Source of the DNA: an uncultured Spirochaetaceae bacterium
Lineage (GTDB): Bacteria > Spirochaetota > Spirochaetia > Treponematales > Treponemataceae
Direction: 5' to 3'
DNA length: 47,288 nt
Assembly: GCA_902783155.1 (NCBI GenBank)
Contig: CACZPR010000091.1
Location: forward strand, 1-47,288
Numbering within the stretch: the stretch's first letter is position 1; the number at the start of each line of letters is the position of its first letter. A model generated the notes under the pieces. It was given only the letters and a program-made list of their open reading frames with translations. It was not told where the DNA came from and did not search any database. The position numbers and the translations under genes were made by a program. Of the stretch, positions 32,129 through 39,617 are shown in pieces.

Positions 32129-33136
32129 TTACTCCTCAATTTCCAAAGCTTCGGCGGGAGGCTCAAACTTTACAATCAGGTCGTTCAAATCTTTTGCATA
32201 GGAACTTGCGGAGGACTTCAGGATGTAAAAGAGTCCATCGGTCTGGTTTGATGAACAAAGATACTTGTCGTCATCCTCGCTGTACATGTTGATTGAATAA
32301 ATCATTCCACCAACCGCAATCTCAACTTCAATGTCGGGCGCACGTTCGGGAACATTCACATAAGGCTCGCACCACTGGTAGACCTTCATGCTGGAAAGGC
32401 TCGCAATCCATGTTCCAACATTGCCCTGGTCAAGAACAACATCAACCATATCCTCCGGCGACTTTGCAAGTTTCCATTCCGTGCGCTGATTTGCAACTTT
32501 GAAGACATCCGAATCGATTGTCTCCACCTGGTCAAGAAGAAGCTCAAACTCACTCTCACCATTTTTTATTCTGATAGAAGAAATGCTGTCCGACGCAATT
32601 TCATAGAGTGTCTTGTTCCGCAAACTTGAAATGGTTTTGTCAAACACGGACTGGAGCGCGCCATCGGCAACCATGACGGATTTTTTTCCATCAATCTGCA
32701 CATAGCACTGGCTTCCCGAACCGGAATTTTTTCCAACAAACACAGTGCGGAGAAGTTTATTTTTTCCATATACACTGACAGCAATTTTTGAATCGTCGTC
32801 AAGTCCATAACGCTGGACCCTATTCGCATTTCCGCTGCTGACCGTTCCAAGCAAATGTATTTTTGAAACAGCGTCAACAATATTCTGCACAGGATATTCC
32901 TCGGTGGTGAACTTCTGTTCCAGATTTTCCATCGTGCTGATTTTCCATTCACCGTCAATTTTTTCCAGACAAATGTTTCCGCCACGCTTTTCGATTGTCA
33001 CCCTGTCAACATCCTTGTTCAAGGAAATGGTCTTGTCCTTTGCCCGACCGGTAAGCGACAGCTGCAAAAAATAGACCAGCAGCAAGACCAGTGCCAAGCC
33101 AAAAAGTATTGATTTTTTTAATGCGGTCTTACTCAT
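32129..33136 (-). CDS. DUF4340 domain-containing membrane-anchored protein
   Basis: 335 residues. One N-terminal membrane span (about 9-28), then an external beta-rich domain of DUF4340 type (ISLNKDVDRVTIEKRGG, YGLDDDSKIAVSVYG, LLRTVFVGKNSGSG). DUF4340 proteins almost always follow GldG-like proteins in such operons. Its ATG overlaps the GldG stop by four bases. The biochemical role is unknown. Confidence 0.85.
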   Translation of the reverse strand: MSKTALKKSILFGLALVLLLVYFLQLSLTGRAKDKTISLNKDVDRVTIEKRGGNICLEKIDGEWKISTMENLEQKFTTEEYPVQNIVDAVSKIHLLGTVSSGNANRVQRYGLDDDSKIAVSVYGKNKLLRTVFVGKNSGSGSQCYVQIDGKKSVMVADGALQSVFDKTISSLRNKTLYEIASDSISSIRIKNGESEFELLLDQVETIDSDVFKVANQRTEWKLAKSPEDMVDVVLDQGNVGTWIASLSSMKVYQWCEPYVNVPERAPDIEVEIAVGGMIYSINMYSEDDDKYLCSSNQTDGLFYILKSSASSYAKDLNDLIVKFEPPAEALEIEE

Positions 33137-35358
33137 TTCTGTCCTCCCCTCTTTGATGTCTTCACTTTCATAACAGGCTTTGCTTCCTCACGGCTGTCAC
33201 CCGGATTATATTTCTGACGAATCAGCGAGCGACGTTTTTTTCTCATCAATATCACGATGAGTCCGACAGCAGCGACTATAACAGCAAGACCAATTTCATT
33301 GAAATATTTTACAAAGTTCGCAAATCCGTTTGACTTCACATCGAGGGTCGCAAGCGAAAGTCCCTTTGTGCGCATTGAACACAGGTCCTCGTTTCCACTC
33401 ATATAGTCAACCGCATTTTCAACAAAGAGTCCCGTGTTCTGGAAAATTGACTCTCCAAGGTACGGGCCTGCGATGTATGACGACGACACGAGCAAAACTT
33501 TTCCAGGCTGCACAGATTTTGAAAGGTGTGTTGAAGATTTGTAAACAGATTCCTCAGCGGCTTTTTCTTCTGATTCAGACTCAGCTTCCGATTCATTTTC
33601 AGCGGCAGGTTTTTCTTCATCCTTTGGGGCGGAATCAAACGCGCTTGAAAATTTTCCTTCAACAAGAACCGCAAGATTGTATTTCTTTTCGTCCTTTGGA
33701 TTCGGTGGAGCAAGATAGCTCGGGTCCAGAACAAAGTTTTCTTTTTCGGCCCAGGACTTTTCGGAGGATGTCGCAAGGACGGAAACTTTTTCACCAGAAT
33801 TTTTTTCGGCCTCGCCCGCATCTATCGAACCCGGGAGGAAGAACATTACGTAGCCCAGATTTTTTGTGACGGCATTTTTCTGGTCCAGACATTCGCTTTC
33901 AAGCATCGGGGCATAGTAGAGGTCCACAGTTTCTCCGGTCCACTGGTTTGATGTCTGCGCGCACATTTCGTCCATCACATATTCACTGTTCAATGTAAGT
34001 CCGTATTTTTTCAGCAGGGTGTCAAGACCTGTGTCCAGCGGAACATAGTTCGGCATTCCCATTTCATTTTGCGTCGGATTTGAATCAAACGGATCAAGGA
34101 ACATCAAAAGGTTTCCGCCGTTCATAAGGAACTGGTCCAGCTTGTAAAGTTCCGTCTCGGCGAATTTGGAGTTTGGTCCGTTAATGATTACGCATGAAAC
34201 ATCAAGAGGAATGTCACCCTCGGAAAGATTTACTTCCTTAAGCGAATAATGCTCGGAAAGAATTTCGGAAAGAACGGCGGCTCCATTTTGGTCATCGGAA
34301 AGTGCAAGCTCCCCATGTCCGGTGATGTACGCAACGGATGTAACATTCGAAGCAAGCGCCTTCAGACTTTCATCAACAGAGGTGGACAAATCCTCAAGGC
34401 CCTGGATGCTGAAGTGGGAAACAAGCGCACCGTCCTCAGAAAATGCAAAGCCCTGTCCAATTTTTACAGGAACAACGCGGCTTTTTCCATCGTTCTCAAG
34501 CACAATGCAGAGAGTCCCAAGTTCGGTGGAGCCATCGTCATTTTCAAGTTGATATGTTGTGACTCCGAATCGCTCAATCAGATTTTCAATTTCATCGTCG
34601 GAAGGATTTTTTACATCCAGAACAATTCTGTCCTCGTATTTTTGATTCAGGGAAGCGACGGCAGATTTTACGACAGGCTCCAAATCATCAAATCCATCAA
34701 CATATTTTTTTAGACCGGACGACTGGTAAAGTGTCACCCGCACATTGTCGGAGAGACCAAGCAGTGCGTTTGTGTTCGAGATGACCTTGTTGATTGCTCC
34801 CGTGATTTTGTATTCAATTCCGTCGCTCGATGTGAGTCCATTCAAAACCTCGTTCTGGTCCGAATATGAAACAACCATTCCCATGTAGGCGTTCTTGAAT
34901 CCCATCTCGTTGTTTTTGATTTCACGAATCTGCATCTGCTGGACACCATAAGTTGCCGCAAGCTGCTGGTTTTCTTCTTTATTCATATCAAAAAATTCGT
35001 ATGAGAAATTTTTGTTTCCCGCGGACTTGTACTCAGAAAGTATGTCCTTTATATATTGATATGTCGAAGAATATGGGGCATTCAGATTTGATGTGAAGAA
35101 AACCCTCACGGTCAGAGGCTCGTCAATGGTCCTGACAATCTCCTTGCTCGAAGCGGAAAGAGAATAAGATTTTGGAGATGTGATGTCCAGACGGACAAAA
35201 GCCCTCGATGCCACCAGATTTATCAAAACCAGGACAACAACAAACAGAGCAAAAATGCCCGACGGATTTCTTATAAACTTCAAAAAACTTTCTGCGAATT
35301 TTCCAAAGGCTGTTTTGATTTTTTCGCCCAAAGGAATTTTTTCGTTTGTATTTTTCAT
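33133..35358 (-). CDS. GldG-like ABC transporter auxiliary protein
   Basis: 741 residues. N-terminal membrane span (about 28-50), a large periplasmic region of ABC_transp_aux/GldG type (VRVFFTSNLNAPYSSTYQYI, ITGHGEL, GGNLLMFLDPF), and a C-terminal span near residues 695-715 followed by a basic tail. Between about 575 and 615 there is a Glu/Ser/Ala-rich disordered insert. The start is taken at 35358 (MKNTNEK) because GGAAGGGA lies upstream; a further upstream frame start would overlap the permease gene. Partner of the permease and ATPase encoded upstream. Confidence 0.88.
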   Translation of the reverse strand: MKNTNEKIPLGEKIKTAFGKFAESFLKFIRNPSGIFALFVVVLVLINLVASRAFVRLDITSPKSYSLSASSKEIVRTIDEPLTVRVFFTSNLNAPYSSTYQYIKDILSEYKSAGNKNFSYEFFDMNKEENQQLAATYGVQQMQIREIKNNEMGFKNAYMGMVVSYSDQNEVLNGLTSSDGIEYKITGAINKVISNTNALLGLSDNVRVTLYQSSGLKKYVDGFDDLEPVVKSAVASLNQKYEDRIVLDVKNPSDDEIENLIERFGVTTYQLENDDGSTELGTLCIVLENDGKSRVVPVKIGQGFAFSEDGALVSHFSIQGLEDLSTSVDESLKALASNVTSVAYITGHGELALSDDQNGAAVLSEILSEHYSLKEVNLSEGDIPLDVSCVIINGPNSKFAETELYKLDQFLMNGGNLLMFLDPFDSNPTQNEMGMPNYVPLDTGLDTLLKKYGLTLNSEYVMDEMCAQTSNQWTGETVDLYYAPMLESECLDQKNAVTKNLGYVMFFLPGSIDAGEAEKNSGEKVSVLATSSEKSWAEKENFVLDPSYLAPPNPKDEKKYNLAVLVEGKFSSAFDSAPKDEEKPAAENESEAESESEEKAAEESVYKSSTHLSKSVQPGKVLLVSSSYIAGPYLGESIFQNTGLFVENAVDYMSGNEDLCSMRTKGLSLATLDVKSNGFANFVKYFNEIGLAVIVAAVGLIVILMRKKRRSLIRQKYNPGDSREEAKPVMKVKTSKRGGQK

Positions 35359-35359
35359 T

Positions 35360-37051
35360 TTATTTTCCCTTCCTTGCACAGTTCAAGCGGCGGACCGTCA
35401 GAGCAACAAACAGCACGGTGACGGAAACAAAATAAATCAAATCCCTGCTGTCCAAAATTCCACGCGCGATGGAATCAAAATGGCTGGACGCGGAAATGAA
35501 TGTAAGCATATTCGCAAGGAACGGAGGAAGCAGCACGACAAACGAACTTACAAAGGTCAGGAAAATGCAGATTGCCAGAGCGACAAAAAGCGAGAGAATC
35601 TGGTTGTTCGTTATGGACGAGCTGAAAAGACCAATCGCAGAAAATGCCGCCGCAAGGAAAATCGCTCCAATGTATCCACCCCAGATTGGTCCCGCGTCTG
35701 GATGTCCAAAAATATTGCAGGCAATCAGATACGACAAGGTTGGGAGAAGCATGAAGAGGGACGAAATCAGTGCGGCAAAATATTTTCCAAGAACCACATC
35801 AAGACTTGTGACAGGGAGCGTCATCAAAGTTTCAAGGGAGCCGCTCTTTTTTTCTTCCGAAAACAGTCTCATCGTCATGGCCGGAATGAAAAGGCTGAAC
35901 AGCACCGGAAGATTCTGGAAAAAATATCGCAGTTCGGCGCGGTCCTCCAGGAAGAATGTCGGGAAGAACAAAAATCCAGACAACAGAAGGAAGCACACTG
36001 TGACAATGTAGGCAATCGGGCTTGTGAAATATGATTTAAGCTCGCGTCCCATTATCGTGCGCCAAAGACCTGTCGTTGATTTTTGGGAACGGTCCTCGGG
36101 CGCAAACATTCTCTGCCAATAGCTCGGTCCAAGTTTTTTTTGCGGCACATCTTTTTTGCTTTCAGCTTTGACGGCAGGAACATCGACCGGAGCGGATTCC
36201 ACTTCCTCCTCTTGATTTTGGTCATAAGTTTCCGCGACATAATTTTCGCTCTGTTCTATAGAAGATTCCGCCACTGATTCATCGGTGGATTTTTCCACGG
36301 GCATTTCCACAGATTCTTCCACCTCAACATTCTGAACCTGCTCCTGATAGTTTTCAGCTTCAACAACTGGAGCTTTCTCGCTGGATTCGGGAACAATTTT
36401 CTCCGATTCTTTTTCGGTGGATTTTTCGGTGGATTTTTTTTCAATCACGGTCTTAACTTTTTGCTGCACGTCTTTGAAAAATCCAAAAACATTTTTCCTT
36501 TCCTTCTTGATTTTGACAGCGACATTTTCTTCAGGAACTGGGGCCGGAGTTTCGGGAACAGGCTCCTCGATGGATTCCTCATATTTTACAGTTTCAGTCT
36601 CCCGGTAGATTTCGGAAGCCGCATTGTCCACCGCGTCAAGGTTTTCTTCCACCGGGGCAGAATCAATGGATGGGGAATCAGAAATTATCAAATCCGACGG
36701 TTCTGAAACAATCGGTTCCGAATCAACAGCGGGAGTTTCGGCTGCCTTTTTTACGCTGGCCGAACTATTCTTTGGTTTTCTTCCACGCTTTTTTTTCGGC
36801 TTCTCCTGGGTGATTATGTCCTCCAAAATATTTTCATCGGACTTTTTTTCTTCGTCGCCGGAGACAATCGCGGAGGTCTTTTTTTCTTCATCGGCAGCAT
36901 CAAAAATCTCCGAGGAGCTGACCTTTATTTCCTTCTCAATATCCCATGCAGATTTTGAAAGTTCCAGAAATGCAGCCCTCAAAGCCGCGCTCGCTGAATC
37001 GGGGGAAAACTCTGGAGTCTCGTTTACATCAGATTTTTTTTCATCACTCAT
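35360..37051 (-). CDS. ABC-2 permease (GldF-like) with 327-residue disordered N-terminal extension
   Basis: 563 residues. Only the last 236 residues (from GLWRTIMGRELKSYF) are an ABC-2 permease of GldF type, with six membrane spans and the conserved FSEEKKSGSLETLMTLPV segment. The first 327 residues are low-complexity and very rich in Glu, Ser, Pro, Val and Lys, with no membrane span, so they must be cytoplasmic. KPKKKRGRKPK at 84-94 matches an AT-hook. Known GldF proteins lack such an extension. The ATG overlaps the ATPase stop by four bases, and the next gene begins one base after its stop. Confidence 0.85.
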   Translation of the reverse strand: MSDEKKSDVNETPEFSPDSASAALRAAFLELSKSAWDIEKEIKVSSSEIFDAADEEKKTSAIVSGDEEKKSDENILEDIITQEKPKKKRGRKPKNSSASVKKAAETPAVDSEPIVSEPSDLIISDSPSIDSAPVEENLDAVDNAASEIYRETETVKYEESIEEPVPETPAPVPEENVAVKIKKERKNVFGFFKDVQQKVKTVIEKKSTEKSTEKESEKIVPESSEKAPVVEAENYQEQVQNVEVEESVEMPVEKSTDESVAESSIEQSENYVAETYDQNQEEEVESAPVDVPAVKAESKKDVPQKKLGPSYWQRMFAPEDRSQKSTTGLWRTIMGRELKSYFTSPIAYIVTVCFLLLSGFLFFPTFFLEDRAELRYFFQNLPVLFSLFIPAMTMRLFSEEKKSGSLETLMTLPVTSLDVVLGKYFAALISSLFMLLPTLSYLIACNIFGHPDAGPIWGGYIGAIFLAAAFSAIGLFSSSITNNQILSLFVALAICIFLTFVSSFVVLLPPFLANMLTFISASSHFDSIARGILDSRDLIYFVSVTVLFVALTVRRLNCARKGK

Positions 37052-37983
37052 TTGTCCTCACCTCCTGTTGTCAAAGCCCTGAACACATCCTCCAGACTGT
37101 TTTTCTGCATTTCAAGCGAAAACAAATCCCAGCCGCTCTCAACAATTGCCCTGGCAAGCCGTGGACGAATCTCCTCATCATTTTTTACGCCGACAGTCGC
37201 AAGCAAAAATCCCTCGGAATCCTCGCCGACCGAGCACGAATCAACGCCGCTAATCATCATAAGTTTTTGTTTGAGCTGGGTTTCGGATGGAGCGTCAACA
37301 GCCATGCGCACAAGTCCAGAATGTCCATAATGCTCCCGGAGTTCCTGTGTTGAGGAGTCCGCGACCTTTCTTCCTTTTGAAATGATGATTACACGGCTGC
37401 ACAGCATTTCAACTTCGCTAAGTATGTGCGTCGAGATGATTACGGTCCTTGTTTCTCCAATCTTTTTAATCAACGAACGCACCTCACTGACCTGGTTGGG
37501 GTCCAGTCCGCTGGTCGGTTCATCAAGAATCAGGATTTCGGGATTTCCCATCAATGCGTGCGCAAGTCCGACCCTCTGTTTGTTTCCGCGAGAAAGCTCG
37601 GATATGTTTTTGTGCATGACCTCTTTCAGTCCGCAGATTTCAACAAGCTCCGGGATTCTGGTGGACGGGTCACATCCATTCATTTGGGCGACGTAGGAAA
37701 GATAGTCCTCAACAATCATTTCGCCGTAAAGCGGAGCCGACTCAGGCATGTACCCGATTTTGGCCTTTGTCTCCACCGGGTAGTCCACAACATTTTGGCC
37801 GTCAATTTTTATGGAGCCGTCGGAAGGTTCCAGAAAGCCGGTTATCATACGCATTGTGGTTGTTTTTCCGGCACCGTTTGGTCCAAGCAGACCGACAATC
37901 TCGCCAGTCTGTATATCAAAGCTGATGTCATCCACGGCCCGGAATGTCCCGAACCTGCGAGAAACATGTTCAACCTGTATCAT
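37048..37983 (-). CDS. ABC transporter ATPase (GldA-like)
   Basis: 311 residues. Walker A GPNGAGKTTT (about 34-43), Q-loop IGYMPESAPLY, signature LSRGNKQRV, Walker B ILILDEPTSGLDP, switch STHILSEVE. The C-terminal DUF4162-like region (about 220-300) is typical of ATPases that pair with ABC-2 permeases. First gene of the operon ATPase, permease, GldG-like, DUF4340, NYN. In gliding Bacteroidetes the related set is needed for gliding; in other bacteria, including spirochaetes, the substrate is unknown. Confidence 0.9.
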   Translation of the reverse strand: MIQVEHVSRRFGTFRAVDDISFDIQTGEIVGLLGPNGAGKTTTMRMITGFLEPSDGSIKIDGQNVVDYPVETKAKIGYMPESAPLYGEMIVEDYLSYVAQMNGCDPSTRIPELVEICGLKEVMHKNISELSRGNKQRVGLAHALMGNPEILILDEPTSGLDPNQVSEVRSLIKKIGETRTVIISTHILSEVEMLCSRVIIISKGRKVADSSTQELREHYGHSGLVRMAVDAPSETQLKQKLMMISGVDSCSVGEDSEGFLLATVGVKNDEEIRPRLARAIVESGWDLFSLEMQKNSLEDVFRALTTGGEDK

Positions 37984-38132
37984 CTATATCTCCAAAGCAG
38001 AGAAGATTTTTTCCCTGTCAAAATTTTGTATTCCTTGCAGTTTACATTATAAATGATTTTTTTTCTATAAATTCATGTTAGATTGAACTAATTTAATGTT
38101 AGGGAAACAGGAAAAATTCCATCAAAAAAAAT

Positions 38133-38161
38133 TTGACCTTTGCAATTTATTTTATTAACTT
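38133..38161 (+). promoter_or_regulatory. groES promoter candidate
   Basis: TTGACC (38133-38138), 17 bases, TAACTT (38156-38161); TATAGT at 38161-38166 is an alternative -10. No CIRCE (TTAGCACTC-N9-GAGTGCTAA) was found, so HrcA control at this site is not supported. The rest of 37984-38132 contains only A/T runs. Confidence 0.45.
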
Positions 38162-38210
38162 ATAGTAAGAAAAAAATGGGGCACACCCCTAAACATATTT
38201 GGAGGAAATT

Positions 38211-38483
38211 ATGAAAATCAGACCTTTGGCAGACCGTGTTCTTGTAAAACAGGCGGCGGCGGAAACAAAAACTGCGGGCGGACTTTATATCCCGGAGACT
38301 GCACAGGAAAAAACACAGCAGGCGGAAGTCGTGGCCGTTGGACCTGGAACTGAAAAAGAAAAAATCACTGTAAAAGTTGGCGAAAAGGTTCTCTACGACA
38401 AGTATTCCGGAACAGCAGTCAAGATGGACGGAGAGGATTATCTTATTCTCAAGAATTCCGACATCATCGCTGTGGTTGAGTAA
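38211..38483 (+). CDS. groES: Co-chaperonin GroES
   Basis: 90 residues, complete. The N-terminal [12 protein letters not shown], the mobile loop [17 protein letters not shown] that docks on GroEL (about 17-34), and the ending [16 protein letters not shown] are canonical. GGAGGAAATT precedes the ATG at 38211. It is not followed by groEL; the stand-alone groES agrees with treponemes, where groEL is elsewhere in the genome. Confidence 0.98.
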   Translation: MKIRPLADRVLVKQAAAETKTAGGLYIPETAQEKTQQAEVVAVGPGTEKEKITVKVGEKVLYDKYSGTAVKMDGEDYLILKNSDIIAVVE

Positions 38484-38494
38484 CAGACTTTTAT

Positions 38495-38556
38495 AAAGCG
38501 GCGGGGGCTGCCATTTTTTCAATCGGACGGTTCCCGCTGTTCTTTTTTGGCTCAGT
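38495..38556 (+). terminator. Possible groES terminator
   Basis: GCGGG near 38503 can pair with CCCGC near 38534, and a TTCTTTTTT run follows. The loop is long, so this is a weak call. From 38557 to 38718 nothing else is recognised. Confidence 0.35.
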
Positions 38557-38718
38557 TTGCCAAAATCCCCCAGATTACTGTATCATTTTGACCCATCAAT
38601 TAAAAAAAATCTCTGCGGCACTCCAAAATGGACCAAACCAATCCAGATTTGACAGACAAAAACGGTCGTTTCCGGTGGATTTTTACCTTTTTTATTGATT
38701 TTAACCATCTCCCAAAAC

Positions 38719-38735
38719 TTGGCACGATTCTTGCT
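38719..38735 (+). promoter_or_regulatory. Sigma-54 (RpoN) promoter, exact consensus
   Basis: TTGGCACGATTCTTGCT matches the YTGGCACG-N4-TTGCW consensus at every fixed position. The -24 GG is at 38721-38722 and the -12 GC at 38733-38734, ten bases apart as required. The predicted start near 38746 leaves a 30-base leader to the ATG at 38778, with GGAGG inside it. No competing sigma-70 promoter with good boxes was seen. Confidence 0.9.
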
Positions 38736-38777
38736 ATAAATCTTGTGTAGAAAACACCGAAATCCGGAGGCAAGAAA

Positions 38778-39617
38778 ATGGCTAACGAAAAATCTATTAT
38801 GGAAATGTATCTCAATGAAATCAGAAAAATTCCGCTTATGACACGCGAAGAGGAAAACGATTTGGCAAAAAAAGCCGCCGCCGGAGACAGGGATGCCAGG
38901 GCAAAAATAGTGCGCGCGAATCTGCGTTTTGTCGTGAATATCGCAAAGCAGTACCAGAACCGTGGTCTTGAGTTTTCGGATCTGGTGAACGAAGGAAATA
39001 TCGGACTTTTGAATGCAATCGACAGATTTGATGCCGGAAAGGGATACCACTTCATTTCTTATGCGGTCTGGTGGATCAGGCAGGCAATCATGAAGGCAAT
39101 CTGCGAAAAGGGACGCGCAATCAGGCTTCCACAGAACAGGGCCAACGAGCTTGCACAGATTGAGAACGCACGCAGAATCATTGGACACGAAAAATCGGAA
39201 GAAAAAGAGATTGTCGAGATTGGAAAAATGCTTGGCATGGAGACCTCACACGTCCGCGAGATGCTCAACATTTCCAGGGACATGATAAGCCTTGACTCGG
39301 AAGTTACAATGAAGAGCGACGATAGCCACCAGCTGGGTGACTTCATTGAGGACACCGTTTCCGAAAGTCCAGACGCAATGGCAATCAACAATTCAATGAA
39401 GGAAGAGATTTCGGCAGTCCTTAACACTCTCCGCCCGAACGAAGCAAAGGTTCTCCGCCTGCGCTACGGTCTTACCGGCGAAAAACCGATGTCACTCAAG
39501 GAAGTCGGCGATGTATGCAACCTGACAAAAGAGAGAATCCGCCAGATTGAACGCAGGGCCATCGGAAGAATGCAGCACCCGGTAAGAATTGCAAAACTGG
39601 AAGCCTACGTCGCCTAA
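38778..39617 (+). CDS. Sigma-70-family RNA polymerase sigma factor (RpoD/RpoS group)
   Basis: 279 residues with region 1.2 (MEMYLNEIRKIPLMTREEEN, 8-27), region 2 (NLRFVVNIAKQYQNRGLEFS, EGNIGLLNAIDRFD, ISYAVWWIRQAI), region 3 (about 125-200) and region 4 with HTH (LKEVGDVCNLTKERIRQIE, RRAIGRMQ). It lacks region 1.1 and the non-conserved insert, so it is a group 2, alternative factor in place of the main RpoD. GGAGG precedes the ATG. The sigma-54 promoter upstream suggests it is made only when RpoN and an enhancer-binding protein are active. Its stop overlaps that of the convergent recG gene. Confidence 0.9.
   Translation: MANEKSIMEMYLNEIRKIPLMTREEENDLAKKAAAGDRDARAKIVRANLRFVVNIAKQYQNRGLEFSDLVNEGNIGLLNAIDRFDAGKGYHFISYAVWWIRQAIMKAICEKGRAIRLPQNRANELAQIENARRIIGHEKSEEKEIVEIGKMLGMETSHVREMLNISRDMISLDSEVTMKSDDSHQLGDFIEDTVSESPDAMAINNSMKEEISAVLNTLRPNEAKVLRLRYGLTGEKPMSLKEVGDVCNLTKERIRQIERRAIGRMQHPVRIAKLEAYVA

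Noticed and set aside
37984..38210. CIRCE element before groES
   Set aside because: No TTAGCACTC or GAGTGCTAA half-site is present.
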